A DNA stretch of 64,000 nt from CAYWNA01 sp964459305 (GTDB taxonomy: Bacteria; Planctomycetota; Planctomycetia; Pirellulales; Pirellulaceae), in the NCBI GenBank assembly GCA_964459305.1, contig CAYWNA010000008.1, positions 61,574 through 125,573 of the forward strand. The letters are read 5' to 3'. Positions 17,604 through 27,570 of the stretch are shown piece after piece. Positions within the stretch are counted from its first letter, which is position 1. Every line of letters starts with the position of its first letter. The notes under the pieces were generated by a model. The model saw only the letters and a program-made list of their open reading frames with translations. It was not told the origin of the DNA and ran no database searches. Position numbers and translations under genes: made by a program.

Positions 17604-20600
17604 TCCTCCCGGTCCAAACCGTTCAGCATCTCGTCCCGTATCTTCTCCAACTCGGCCTCCAACCCGCCGTCATCAAGCGGCTCCGGCAGGCTTTCCGGAT
17701 CGTCCTCGGGATTGCCCTCGACGGGGACCGTCAGGTCCAGCGTTAGGCCCGCCAGACGCCCCTGTTCTGTCGCCAGATCATCGAGTGCCTCCAACTCCTC
17801 GTCCGTGATTGCCCCGTTCCGCTTCTCTTCCAGTTCTATCGTTCGGCGATTGATCTCTTCCTGCATCAATCTTAGCAGTTTCAACTCGGCAAGTCTCTGG
17901 ATCGCATCGGCGGGGGGCGACTGAGACCCTTCACCGGCAGGCTTCTGGCCGTCCTGCGGTTCGCCTGTCTGCGAGCCGTCACGCTTCATGGCCTTCTGCA
18001 GTTGTTTCAAACGAACCAGCGCGTTCCGTTCCCAACGCTGCGTGGACGTGCCCGTGTCGCTGCGCTGGAGACCTCTGGCGGCTCGGTCCATTTCGCGCGA
18101 AGCGCCGCGCAATGCCAAGACGAATGCCTTGGCTTGGGCGATCCGCTCAGCCAGGGCGGCGGTTTCTGCGGTCAATACTCGCTGCCCGCGAGCCAGATCT
18201 CCGACACTGGCCAACTGCCCGCGAGTGAACCGACCTTCCTGCTGCGTGCGCAGAGCGTCCAAGCCCGACGTCGTCTGGTTGATCGCCCGCTGGCGATAGG
18301 CCAACCCAGCAATCTCCTGCTCCAGGCGAGCCATCTGTTCGTCGGACAAGTCGCGTTGGGCCTTTTGCTTCTCCGTGTCAAGCTGTTGGCGCGCCTTCTC
18401 CAATGTATTTTCCGCTTTCTGCATGTGCTCCAGGGCGCTCTCTTCTTCTCCCCGCTCACTCGCCGCGGCGGACTTGTCAACTTGGGAGGAGGCTTGATCC
18501 AGTAGGCCAGCCGACCTTTTCGCTTGCAGACGCTCCAACCGCCGCGCCAATCGTTTCGTCTGCTCCGCCAATTCCTTCTGCTCTCGGCCAAGCCGCTGGA
18601 GTTCCCGTTTGCGAGTCTCTTCGTCGGTCTGGCGCGAGGCGTCTTCGACTTTCTCGCGCAACTTCTTCGCTTTCGCCTGCAGTTCCTTCAGTTGGTCTGC
18701 GGCTTCGTTCAGCTTGCGAAGTCGACGATCCAGTTCGTGTTCGCGTCGATTGGCCAGCGTATCGAGTAAATCCTGCAAATCGCGCACGATCGACTTCTGC
18801 GTTTCCGTGGCCTGACCGACGCGGTTGCGCTCGATCTGGCGGCCTCCCTCGCGCATCTGACCGCCGATGGCCGCCTGGCGGGCCAAGTCCATGGCATCCG
18901 CAAGGGTTTCGGCGGCCAGCGGGTCTGTGTCCTCAAGCACGGATCGCATCCTGCCCATGCGACTGAGTATCTTGTCGAACCGGCGCGCCAATTCCGTTTG
19001 ACGTTCGGCCAGCCGCTTCAGATTTGCCTCTTCTTCCGAGTCCAAATCTTTCCGTTCTTTTCCCAAAGTGTCCAGCCTGGTCTTTTCGGTCTCCTGGGCA
19101 ATCTCCTGCTGGGTCTGCCTGAGTCGACTGATCTCACGCGAAAAGCGCCGATAGCTGTCCCATTCGGTCAGTTCGCCCAGCAGTCGCTCAAGGGTCGCAA
19201 TCACTTCGTCCTGCTGCTGGCCCGCGCGCGAAAGCGAGTCCCCAAGTGCGCGGCTTGGCTGCTCGGCGGAGGCAGCATCCGTCCCGGGCAGTGCCGCTCG
19301 CGCGATCTTGCGAGCATCAACCAGTTCACGCTGTATCACGGGCATTCGTTCCCCGCTAACCTCTTCCACGGCGAGCAGCAACTCGTTCATGCGCCGAGCC
19401 ACCTCGGGGCAGTCGACGTGATTGCTTTCCAGCTCGTCGAGCAAACCCACGATTTGCGCCGCGACGCCGTCGTTTGGATCGGCGAGCAATCGTGCAACCT
19501 GACGCTGATTCAGCTCGGCACTCTGCAACTGATCGACGTCCTGCTTGTCGAGACGCTTGGCGACGTCGAGTTCGATCTCCAGCGATTTCGTCTGAGATCG
19601 TACATCCCGTTGCACTCGCAACACTTCCACGAGTTGCCCTAGGATGTAGGATTGACGGGCCGCTATCCTCTCCTCCAATTCGTCCTCGGATATGATCGTC
19701 AGACGTCTGGTCGCACTTTCGCCCTCTTGCGGTTTGTAGTCACTTGCGACCAGCGAGAAGTCGATCCATCCGCCCGGCTCCAGGCCCGAAAGGCCAGAAA
19801 GATCCCACTCGTAATCAACGGAACGGCTCTCGCCTCGCTCACCTTGACTTCGCAATTCGCCTTCCGCCACGCGAGGCGCCACATCGGGGCCACGGTAGAT
19901 GTCGCTGGTCTCCGCCTCGCCTTCACCCGCCTCACTGCGATGGAAGCGGAGAACGATTGCCTGAATTGCGAGGTCGTCTTTTACAAACGCACTGATGGGC
20001 ACCGCGGCGACTCGTGTGGCGAACGCCGTGGCGCCGGGCTTTTCCAGGGAGACGGTTGGAGCTGAATCCTTCACGACCCGGATATTCCAACGACGGTCCA
20101 CTCCGCCTTGCAGTCCTTCGGGATCGGTCGTTTCGAACCAATAGGTCCCCGACTGCCTCGCTATCCACGCTGGGTCCGGATCGCGGCGCACGCGAAACTC
20201 CATGCCATCCTCGCCTAAATGGACGGGTATGGTCGGTTGCGCATCGTGATCGTCGGTTCTAAGCGCGACGGCGCTGGCGGGTTTGCTCAGACGGCCAACG
20301 GCCTCGATTCTCGTTCCCTCGATCGCATAGATGTTCTCGCCCGAATCCTCAACCGGCCACCCCGTGTAGTCTGGAGGAAACAGCCGAATCTCGAGCGATT
20401 CCACCGACGGAGGTTCGACAACTTCGACTGCAATCCAGTCCGTGGTGTGATCGCCGCCGGCCGCACGATACCAGAAGGGCCGTCTCACGTTCTCCAAGCG
20501 ATGCACCATGTGGCCGCCGAAGAACTTCATCTCCTTTTCCTGGATGTCACTCCGGTCGTCGCCTTCGAACCAGTAGTGGATATTGACCACATCGGGCAGG

Positions 20601-21259
20601 TGCCGGTTTCGATCGGCCAACTCCACCTCGAAGTCGGACCCCAATGCGATTCGCGTGGGGCGTTTTGTGAACTCCAAATTGTTTCGACGCGGCCACGGCC
20701 GGTTCACCCACGGCATGGCCAATCGATGCGCCGCCAAGATGGACGATCGAGTGTCCAGGCAACAGAGCACAGCGACCCCGATACAAACCGCTGTAGCTGC
20801 GATTACCGCCCGCCGAGGTTGTCTCGCGTCGACACACCGTGCGAAGTCGAGTCGCTCGATCTCGCCGGCGGCCCGGGCAACTACCGCTCGTCGCAGATCC
20901 ACCGAGCCAGCTTTGGGGTCATCCTCCGATTGGCCCATGAATTCGATACTGCTGGACAGCCGATCGTTCAACTGCGGAAATTGCTGTTCAATGTGTTGAG
21001 CGATGTGCACGTCCGTCGGGCGGTACCGAACGGCTGGGTACACAAAACGGTAGCTGCTCCATCCCAGAACCCCAACGACGGCAAGCGAACTGAGAAAACG
21101 CACGCCAGGATCTTCGAACCGAAGCAGATAGTCGGCTAATCCCAGCAAGCAGCCCGCGGCGACTACCAGAACTACACACACACCTAGCCCATAGATCGCA
21201 ATCAGGCGACGCGCCCGGCGATTGATCGTGTTTACCCTTTGCTGGACCGGGTGGAGCAT
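17600..21259 (-). CDS. Giant DUF4175-like coiled-coil membrane protein
   Basis: A 1219-residue protein. Hydrophobic spans near residues 20-40, 55-75 and 150-170 anchor the N-terminus. A large beta-rich extracytoplasmic region (about 190-560) contains VESLEIRLFPPDYTG and WNIRVVKDSAPTVSLEKPG. Residues 560-1130 are mostly charged heptad-type coiled coil rich in Gln, Arg and Glu. This matches the DUF4175 architecture of planctomycetes and proteobacteria; the function is unknown. It is the third gene of a minus-strand operon after the BatA-like and VWA proteins, and overlaps the next gene by 4 bases. The upstream gap to the VWA gene (133 bases) holds no gene. Confidence 0.85.
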   Translation of the reverse strand: MLHPVQQRVNTINRRARRLIAIYGLGVCVVLVVAAGCLLGLADYLLRFEDPGVRFLSSLAVVGVLGWSSYRFVYPAVRYRPTDVHIAQHIEQQFPQLNDRLSSSIEFMGQSEDDPKAGSVDLRRAVVARAAGEIERLDFARCVDARQPRRAVIAATAVCIGVAVLCCLDTRSSILAAHRLAMPWVNRPWPRRNNLEFTKRPTRIALGSDFEVELADRNRHLPDVVNIHYWFEGDDRSDIQEKEMKFFGGHMVHRLENVRRPFWYRAAGGDHTTDWIAVEVVEPPSVESLEIRLFPPDYTGWPVEDSGENIYAIEGTRIEAVGRLSKPASAVALRTDDHDAQPTIPVHLGEDGMEFRVRRDPDPAWIARQSGTYWFETTDPEGLQGGVDRRWNIRVVKDSAPTVSLEKPGATAFATRVAAVPISAFVKDDLAIQAIVLRFHRSEAGEGEAETSDIYRGPDVAPRVAEGELRSQGERGESRSVDYEWDLSGLSGLEPGGWIDFSLVASDYKPQEGESATRRLTIISEDELEERIAARQSYILGQLVEVLRVQRDVRSQTKSLEIELDVAKRLDKQDVDQLQSAELNQRQVARLLADPNDGVAAQIVGLLDELESNHVDCPEVARRMNELLLAVEEVSGERMPVIQRELVDARKIARAALPGTDAASAEQPSRALGDSLSRAGQQQDEVIATLERLLGELTEWDSYRRFSREISRLRQTQQEIAQETEKTRLDTLGKERKDLDSEEEANLKRLAERQTELARRFDKILSRMGRMRSVLEDTDPLAAETLADAMDLARQAAIGGQMREGGRQIERNRVGQATETQKSIVRDLQDLLDTLANRREHELDRRLRKLNEAADQLKELQAKAKKLREKVEDASRQTDEETRKRELQRLGREQKELAEQTKRLARRLERLQAKRSAGLLDQASSQVDKSAAASERGEEESALEHMQKAENTLEKARQQLDTEKQKAQRDLSDEQMARLEQEIAGLAYRQRAINQTTSGLDALRTQQEGRFTRGQLASVGDLARGQRVLTAETAALAERIAQAKAFVLALRGASREMDRAARGLQRSDTGTSTQRWERNALVRLKQLQKAMKRDGSQTGEPQDGQKPAGEGSQSPPADAIQRLAELKLLRLMQEEINRRTIELEEKRNGAITDEELEALDDLATEQGRLAGLTLDLTVPVEGNPEDDPESLPEPLDDGGLEAELEKIRDEMLNGLDREE

Positions 21260-21392
21260 ATCGGCCCCGCCGTGATGTAGGCCTGTTAATGTGGAACCAA
21301 GACTCGACTATATCCACCATACCAAATGCACCTAACCGAAGCCCACCCTACGTTGGTTTGGATTTCCCGTTTCGGGTGTTGCAGTGATAAGG

Positions 21393-23828
21393 TCACATTA
21401 GCCCCACTCGTTTGCGCAACAGCCATTCGGTGGCGATCAACACGATGAAGAGCGCCATCCAAAGCGGGGAATTCCAGAAGGGCGTTGGCGGCAGTGATTC
21501 GATCCGCACCTGGCGGCCGCGAGGCAGATCTTTCATCAGGCGATTTGCTGTTTTGATCGTGTAAAATCGGCCTTGAGACGTCTTGGCCGCAAGCTGCAAA
21601 TCGGCCGCGTCCATCTCCAACCGGGCGTGTTCGCCGGGCGGTGCCACGACCGAGAATCGCTGCGATGGTGGCCGGCCTTCCAGCGTTGGCGCGGCGACCC
21701 ACGCGCGGTAGCTGCCGTCGGCCAGGTTGCTTGCAACGCCCTCGAAAATGCCACGGTCGATCGCATCGCGGCGCAGCGTGATCTGCTGGCGTTTGCTTCC
21801 TTCACGCTCCAGCACAACCGTCACACCGTCGTCATGGGCCGGCGCCTGCCGATCGTCGAAGAAGCGTACGCGAAGCCGTACCGGCTCGCCGCGGCGATAC
21901 TCCACGCGATCCGAGTTCAACTCGGCCAAACGGCTGCCCTCCAGCAGCTTCGACCGGCTCAGATAACGAATGGTCTGAAGCCAGTACCGGGCAAAATACT
22001 GCTCGCCCGCTTCGTGTCGAGACCAGCGGTAGCTCTCGTCGATCGCGTGAAAAATCACCTTGCCGGCGCCGACGAACTGCATGCAGATTACGGGGAGGTT
22101 TTCGCCGCTGGCTCCCGTTCGAGTCGGATCGACTGCCAACACGCGAGCACCGCGACGTAAATCCGAGGCTTCCAGCATCCAGTACACGCCGGGCATGTTT
22201 CTCCAAGCTCGCATCGTCGCCGCCAGCGAACTCTCCAACTGCATTTGCGGGCTCGTCATGCCCGACCTTGTGGGCTGAGCATGGAAAGCATGCTCCAGTA
22301 TGGCGTCTGGCGCGGGCACCAGAGCTGTGTCCAAATCGATCGGCACCAACTTGGCCAGCGGTGTATCGCGGTATGCCAACGGCGTGTATCGCGGCCCGGC
22401 GATAAAAACCAATCCGCCGCCGCGTTGCTCGACGAACGCCACAATATTGTCCATGACGGATCGGCTCAGGAAGGAGGGGTTCACGTCGCCGAAGATCAAT
22501 ACATCGTAGGCAAACAACTCATCCCGGCTGACCGGAAATACTCGCTGGGCGGTTTCGTCCAACTCGGCGTATTCCAGATCGGCCTCCTGCAGCACAGTCG
22601 TCAGTTCGATGAATTTTTCCTTGCCGTCACGTCTTAGACCTCGACTGAGTGCGTTCTTCAGAAAGCGGAATTCGTAGTTGGGATACTCCTGCACATACAA
22701 CACTCGAAGCGTTTCGTCGCGGACTTTGACTGTCCGCATCTGCCGGTTGTTATCGGGATTGGCCTCGTCCTGGAGCGATTCCACTTGGGCCACGAAGTGG
22801 AAGTCGCCCTTTTCTTGAGGGCGGTACGAAAGACGCGCCGGTTTGGGCTCGCCGTCCTTGCCCATCGTTATCCTCTCTTCCGCCAATACCTCGTCGCTCC
22901 CGCTCTGTTTCAGTTGCACGGCAAGCTGGCGGCCTTCGTAGCCCGAGCCGGTCACTTTGAAATCGAAGTTGACCAAATCACCGGCGAACACGACCTCGTC
23001 AACCAGCAAGTCGCTCAACCGCACGTCCCGCGGTGGTTTGTCGTTCCCAAGACCGACAATGAACAACGGAACAGTCTTTCGGCGAGCGTATTGGGCCGCC
23101 TCCGACACTGTTTTCCCCTCCGTCGTCACACCGTCGGACATCAGGATAATGGCGGCCGTCGGACGGCCGCGCTGCGATTCCAGTACATCGCGCACACCCT
23201 TGCCCAAACGGCTCGTAACTTCCAATGCCTCGACAGAACGCACCGCGCGAACCGCTGCCTCGCCCGCGTTCGATCCACTCGCCTCGCCTGAATCGGACAA
23301 CGCCTGAACCCGAGCCGCGCCGCCGACCAAGTAGAGTTTAAGGTTGTACCGCTTCTGTAGCTGCTTCAGCAAATCGCCATCCCGTTCCAGCAACAGCAAT
23401 TTGGCAAGGTGCAAACGAGTCCAACGGTCCAGTTCGGCCCGCCGCAGCCGCTCGACCAACGCACTTCGTAGCTTTCGGTCGGCGTAGTGGTCCATGAGCG
23501 CCATGCTTTCCGAGTCGTCGATCATGATCACGATGTCCGGCAGATCCGTGCGGTGGCGATGGAGCATCCAGCCATACATCATGAAGAGAACCAGTCCGAC
23601 AAGCGCGATCCGGATTGCGGCCAGAAGAGTCTTCATCAACCGACCAGCATTGCCCCGTTCGCGTACGTAGATGGCGATCACGATCGCGGCGGCAACTAAC
23701 AACAGCAGAATCGTCACCGACGGAGGCCACGGCCACGTGTGAGAACGCGTCGTCTCCACGCCCGGGCCGTCCCCAGCGACAAAAAAGTCGGCGGCGTCTG
23801 TGACGAGTTGGAGGAAGTGGTCCTTCAT
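21393..23828 (-). CDS. Membrane VWA-domain protein of the BatA-type operon
   Basis: The ATG at 23828 overlaps the BatA-like stop as ATGA and gives 811 residues; the longer ORF is a shadow of that gene. Two membrane spans (SVTILLLLVAAAIVIAIYV and AIRIALVGLVLFMMYGW) precede a von Willebrand A domain with MIDAS DDSESM and later MSDGVTTEGKTVSEAA. A glutamine-amidotransferase-like fold segment follows (FIAGPRYTPLAYRDTPLAKL), then beta-rich domains and a final membrane span (WMALFIVLIATEWLLRKR). These are usual partners of BatA-like and DUF4175 proteins in planctomycetes. Its role is unknown; a membrane scaffold that binds metal through the VWA domain is plausible. Confidence 0.85.
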   Translation of the reverse strand: MKDHFLQLVTDAADFFVAGDGPGVETTRSHTWPWPPSVTILLLLVAAAIVIAIYVRERGNAGRLMKTLLAAIRIALVGLVLFMMYGWMLHRHRTDLPDIVIMIDDSESMALMDHYADRKLRSALVERLRRAELDRWTRLHLAKLLLLERDGDLLKQLQKRYNLKLYLVGGAARVQALSDSGEASGSNAGEAAVRAVRSVEALEVTSRLGKGVRDVLESQRGRPTAAIILMSDGVTTEGKTVSEAAQYARRKTVPLFIVGLGNDKPPRDVRLSDLLVDEVVFAGDLVNFDFKVTGSGYEGRQLAVQLKQSGSDEVLAEERITMGKDGEPKPARLSYRPQEKGDFHFVAQVESLQDEANPDNNRQMRTVKVRDETLRVLYVQEYPNYEFRFLKNALSRGLRRDGKEKFIELTTVLQEADLEYAELDETAQRVFPVSRDELFAYDVLIFGDVNPSFLSRSVMDNIVAFVEQRGGGLVFIAGPRYTPLAYRDTPLAKLVPIDLDTALVPAPDAILEHAFHAQPTRSGMTSPQMQLESSLAATMRAWRNMPGVYWMLEASDLRRGARVLAVDPTRTGASGENLPVICMQFVGAGKVIFHAIDESYRWSRHEAGEQYFARYWLQTIRYLSRSKLLEGSRLAELNSDRVEYRRGEPVRLRVRFFDDRQAPAHDDGVTVVLEREGSKRQQITLRRDAIDRGIFEGVASNLADGSYRAWVAAPTLEGRPPSQRFSVVAPPGEHARLEMDAADLQLAAKTSQGRFYTIKTANRLMKDLPRGRQVRIESLPPTPFWNSPLWMALFIVLIATEWLLRKRVGLM

Positions 23829-26005
23829 GACGACGCGTTCCCGAAATGCCAAGCTAGAAACGTCTCCGCCAACAACAGCAGTAGCAGCACGCCGAGGAAC
23901 CACCTGAAGTACTGCGTCGGCTTCGTTGCCGGCAAGGACGCTACGGCTTGGTCCAGATTGAAATCTCCTCGGAATTGACTGGGAAGCAGTTCGGGATCGA
24001 ACCGCTCCAGATTGCTTTCGCGGGTAAGTACATTGACGGCGTAGTATTGCCGCTCGTCCCGAGGCGGACCATAGTGGGCCCCATAGACTCCGCTCCACAT
24101 TGCGCGGTTATAGACCCATCGTGAGTGTTCGCCATCGATCCGTAGCGGTACGCGTTCACTTTCGCCATCCGGCCCTTTGATGGTAAGCGGCAAACTACTG
24201 GCGGTTTCGGTCACCGACCCTTCGATGGGTTCGCCCACCAACAGGTTTCGCTCGTTGCCCGCCCCACCGACCGCCAGCGACAGCATCTCCTGCACGAGCG
24301 GCGGAAAGCTGGGCCACGACGAAATCGCGGTCCATGGCGTCGGCGGACTGGTCGAACGGTCGACAGATTCCGGCGATGCCGCGGTCGCCAGCAGGATGCT
24401 GCGCCCTCGAAGGATCTTCTCTTCGACAATCGCGGGATCCTTATTCTGAAACGCCAGGGCGACTCGCGCCGTCGACTTGTCGTAAGGCGACACCTTGAAA
24501 TATTTCCACACCGGCGTCGTAAGTAGGCCGCTGCGCTCGTGCCGCGCAAAAGGCGCGACCAGCGCGTGTCGGTACTCAAGCGGATCGAAGAAGTACTGGG
24601 CGTCGACAGCGACCCGTTCCAGTCGAGCCGGCAAGACCCGCCGCTCGGACAACTCGCCGCCAAGTTGCTGGTTGTAGCTGTCCGTTTGAACCTGGTCTCC
24701 CAGCGTGACGATCAGACCGCCGCCGTTTTTCACGTATTCGTAAAGCACGCCCGACTCGTCGCGGCCGAACCGGCCGACGTTGCAAAGGAAGACACAGTCA
24801 TATCGCTCTAGTTCCACCTCCAGCAGAGCGTGTTCGAATCTCGCCTCGGTACGCACGCGGGGGCGTTTCGATTTGGACGGCTCCAACGCCAGCGACACAA
24901 ACCGGGCCGCGCCCGCCTTGCCCTCAATGCAAAGCACGTTGATCGACTCGCGAACCGGCACGCTGATCCATCGGTGGTTGTCGACCTCCAGCGAATCCTG
25001 GCCCAGTCGCGCCTCGATCTCATGTTCGCCCGGCGTCTCGAAGCGGTGCAGGAAAGACACCAAATTTCGATCATTCGGTGAAACGGTGATCTTCTCCGTA
25101 TGTACCTGCTGGCCGTCGACAAAAATGGAGACACGGCGTGATTGGCCCCGATTGCCGAAATTCTGCACTTCCGCCTCGACGGTGATGTCGCGTGCGATGG
25201 TCACCAGCGATTCGCGAACGCCCAATGCCGTGATGGCCAGATTCTCGGCATCCGATTGTCCCACGTCGAAGACGACAAACGTCGCCTTCTCGGCCAATCG
25301 CCCGATGTGCTCTCGGCAGCTTTCGCTCGCCACGTCATCCCACGAGGTCTTTCCCAAATCTGTGAAGAAGCAAACCTTTCGGTCGGTCAACCGCGAATGC
25401 TGTTCTTCACCCTTCTGCAAGATTCTCTCGATTTCGGCCAACGTCATGGGCAGGTTGGCACCGCCATGTCTCAATCGCAGGTTTTCGATCTCTTCGGCAA
25501 CGTCTCCGGGGTCAAAAGCCGGTTCAGAAATCGCTACACGGGGCGGATCGGCCATGAGGACCAACGTGAAGCCGTCACCTTGTCGGCTGTCTTGGGCCAC
25601 CTGGACAGCCAATTGCTGAGCTAGTTCGAATCGGCTCTTGTCCTCTGAGCGGTAGTCCATCGAATAGGAACCGTCCAGCACCAAGACAAAGTGCGTTCGC
25701 CCTGCGGTACCCAGCGACGATCCCAAAGTCGGAAACAACGACCAGATTGGATCGGCCAAGGCAATGGCCAGTAACAGCAGAATGGCCACGCGAATCAGCA
25801 GCAGGATCAATTGTTCGATTCGGATTCGCCGGGCGTTCTTGCGCACGGCCGCCAGCAGATACTCCATCGCGGCCCAGGAGACTTCTCGGTATTTCCGTTT
25901 GCTCCACAAGTGGATAACAATCGGCAGAACGGCAGCCAAGCCCCACAGCAGCATGGTGCTGTTAGCAAACGGAAGCGATTTGAGAAGTGCTGATAACCAG
26001 GCCAT
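23825..26005 (-). CDS. BatA-like VWA protein (aerotolerance family)
   Basis: A 726-residue protein. The N-terminal BatA domain is clear: a membrane span (MLLWGLAAVLPIVIHLW), the basic KRKYREVSW motif, and a second span (LILLLIRVAILLLLAIALADP). A VWA domain follows with MIDAS DGSYSMD. The middle contains CARDB-like and amidotransferase-like segments (GGGLIVTLGDQV), and a C-terminal span (WFLGVLLLLLLAETFLAWH) ends the protein. It is the first gene of the operon. The MoxR ATPase and DUF58 genes that usually precede it are absent here, so transcription must start in the 390-bp gap before the next divergent gene. Confidence 0.87.
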   Translation of the reverse strand: MAWLSALLKSLPFANSTMLLWGLAAVLPIVIHLWSKRKYREVSWAAMEYLLAAVRKNARRIRIEQLILLLIRVAILLLLAIALADPIWSLFPTLGSSLGTAGRTHFVLVLDGSYSMDYRSEDKSRFELAQQLAVQVAQDSRQGDGFTLVLMADPPRVAISEPAFDPGDVAEEIENLRLRHGGANLPMTLAEIERILQKGEEQHSRLTDRKVCFFTDLGKTSWDDVASESCREHIGRLAEKATFVVFDVGQSDAENLAITALGVRESLVTIARDITVEAEVQNFGNRGQSRRVSIFVDGQQVHTEKITVSPNDRNLVSFLHRFETPGEHEIEARLGQDSLEVDNHRWISVPVRESINVLCIEGKAGAARFVSLALEPSKSKRPRVRTEARFEHALLEVELERYDCVFLCNVGRFGRDESGVLYEYVKNGGGLIVTLGDQVQTDSYNQQLGGELSERRVLPARLERVAVDAQYFFDPLEYRHALVAPFARHERSGLLTTPVWKYFKVSPYDKSTARVALAFQNKDPAIVEEKILRGRSILLATAASPESVDRSTSPPTPWTAISSWPSFPPLVQEMLSLAVGGAGNERNLLVGEPIEGSVTETASSLPLTIKGPDGESERVPLRIDGEHSRWVYNRAMWSGVYGAHYGPPRDERQYYAVNVLTRESNLERFDPELLPSQFRGDFNLDQAVASLPATKPTQYFRWFLGVLLLLLLAETFLAWHFGNASS

Positions 26006-26397
26006 GTGATGTCGCAGATCGGGGCTTGCCCAATAGGAGACTACCTCTCCCTCAATGGTAACGGTAAACGGGTAATGATAACACGGGTGCTGATGGCGAA
26101 CGGCGCCTCGTTCAACCCGAAGCCGGAGGCGATGGCGTGCAGCGGTATGGATCGTCCACTCGTTTCAAATGCCATCGCCTTCGGGCTTCGGGTCAAACCA
26201 TCCATGTGGATATCTCACACTGACAGCCGCATGGGACCTTGCGCCGACCGCTTCCGCCCTCTCGTGACAATAACTGTCCTATCTGCCTCTTCCGCTCCGC
26301 GAGCAGCTACGATAGAAAAGCACGCAGCTCGGATTACGAAACGAGTAAATCGGCACGATCACAGCAAACGCAAATTGAGTACCACGGCGGATCAGCG
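26006..26397. other. Divergent promoter region with a long palindrome
   Basis: Arms 26115-26136 and 26171-26193 pair through ACCCGAAGCC and GGCGATGGC, with a 34-base centre. It is another member of the palindrome load. The region must hold promoters for the BatA-like operon (left) and the glycosyltransferase (right); no clear core promoter was picked by eye. ORFs extending into it are not supported. Confidence 0.65.
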
Positions 26398-27507
26398 ATG
26401 TCGACACGCATATTGGCATTGAACTCGTATCACGGCGGTAGTCATCGGACCTTTCTGGATGGTTGGGCGCGGCGCAGCCGACATGCATTCACGACGCTGA
26501 CTCTGCCGGCGTACAAATGGAAGTGGCGGATGCGTCATGCGGCGGTCACTTTCGCCGATCAGGTGGCCCGACTCGTGGCGGAAGGCCGCCGTTGGGACGT
26601 GGTTTTCTGTACCGACATGCTGAACCTGGCGGAGTTCCGCGGTTTGTGCCCCCTTGCGGTGTGTCGCCTGCCGACCGTCGTGTACTTTCACGAAAACCAA
26701 CTGACCTACCCCAATCGACACGCAGGTGAACGTGATTTGCATTTTGCCTTCACCAACATGACAACCGCGTTGGCTGCCGATCGCGTGTGGTTCAATTCGG
26801 CGTTTCACCGCAACCAGTTTCTTGCCGCGCTGGACGACCTGTTGCCGCGAATGCCCGACTATCAGCCTTGCGAGGCAGTGGATTCGATTCGTGAAAAATC
26901 AATAATTCATCCACCTGGGATCGAGCCGTTCCCGGCTCGCCCCCCACGAAAGCCCGAGCCGAGCCGGATCCTGTGGGTATCACGCTGGGAGCATGACAAA
27001 GATCCGCAGACGTTTTTCGACGCCCTCGACGTGTTGGTGGCGCAGGGATGCGAATTCCGGCTCAGTGTGTTGGGTGAGTCGTTCGGGCAGGTGCCGGTGT
27101 GTTTCGAGCAGGCTCGCCAACGTTTTTCGGGTTTTTTGGACCACTGGGGCTACCGGCCCGAGCGTGAAGACTACCGAGCGGCGTTGGCCGCAGCCGATGT
27201 CGTGGTGTCGACGGCAAAGCACGAGTTCTTTGGCATCGCCGTGCTTGAGGCCATCGCTGCAGGTTGTTTCCCGATTGTCCCCAGACGGCTGGCCTATCCA
27301 GAACTATTGAGTGAAAAGCCCCAATTCTTCTATGATGGAACAGTAGCAGGCTTGGCCGACCGATTGATGCAGTTGTCCGAAATCGTCGGGGGAACGAACT
27401 GGCCGAACCTGGATTTTGACCCCAGTTCCCTGGCGGCACCGTACGTATGGGAAGCTCGGGTTCCGGTAATGGACGATGCGGTCGAAGCGCTGGCCGGTAG
27501 CGAGTAG
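26398..27507 (+). CDS. tRNA-queuosine alpha-mannosyltransferase-like glycosyltransferase
   Basis: A 369-residue GT-B glycosyltransferase. The N-terminal half is the DUF3524 domain: ILALNSYHGGSHRTFLDGW, WKWRMRHAA, VVYFHENQLTYP and FNSAFHRNQF. The C-terminal half is a GT4-type domain with ILWVSRWEHDKDP and the E-x7-E motif in HEFFGIAVLEAIAAGCFPIV. This domain pair defines GTDC1/QTMAN, which adds mannose to queuosine at the wobble position of tRNA-Asp. Bacterial members are common but little tested. The ATG at 26398 is chosen because family similarity begins there. It stands alone. Confidence 0.85.
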   Translation: MSTRILALNSYHGGSHRTFLDGWARRSRHAFTTLTLPAYKWKWRMRHAAVTFADQVARLVAEGRRWDVVFCTDMLNLAEFRGLCPLAVCRLPTVVYFHENQLTYPNRHAGERDLHFAFTNMTTALAADRVWFNSAFHRNQFLAALDDLLPRMPDYQPCEAVDSIREKSIIHPPGIEPFPARPPRKPEPSRILWVSRWEHDKDPQTFFDALDVLVAQGCEFRLSVLGESFGQVPVCFEQARQRFSGFLDHWGYRPEREDYRAALAAADVVVSTAKHEFFGIAVLEAIAAGCFPIVPRRLAYPELLSEKPQFFYDGTVAGLADRLMQLSEIVGGTNWPNLDFDPSSLAAPYVWEARVPVMDDAVEALAGSE

Positions 27508-27570
27508 GATCGCCCGTTCTTGACCATTTATTCGAATGAACGTCCAGTGAATTGACGGAGACAGCGAACG

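Noticed and set aside
20219..21139. A 306-codon plus-strand ORF
   Set aside because: It is antisense to the DUF4175 gene. No ribosome site, no domain.
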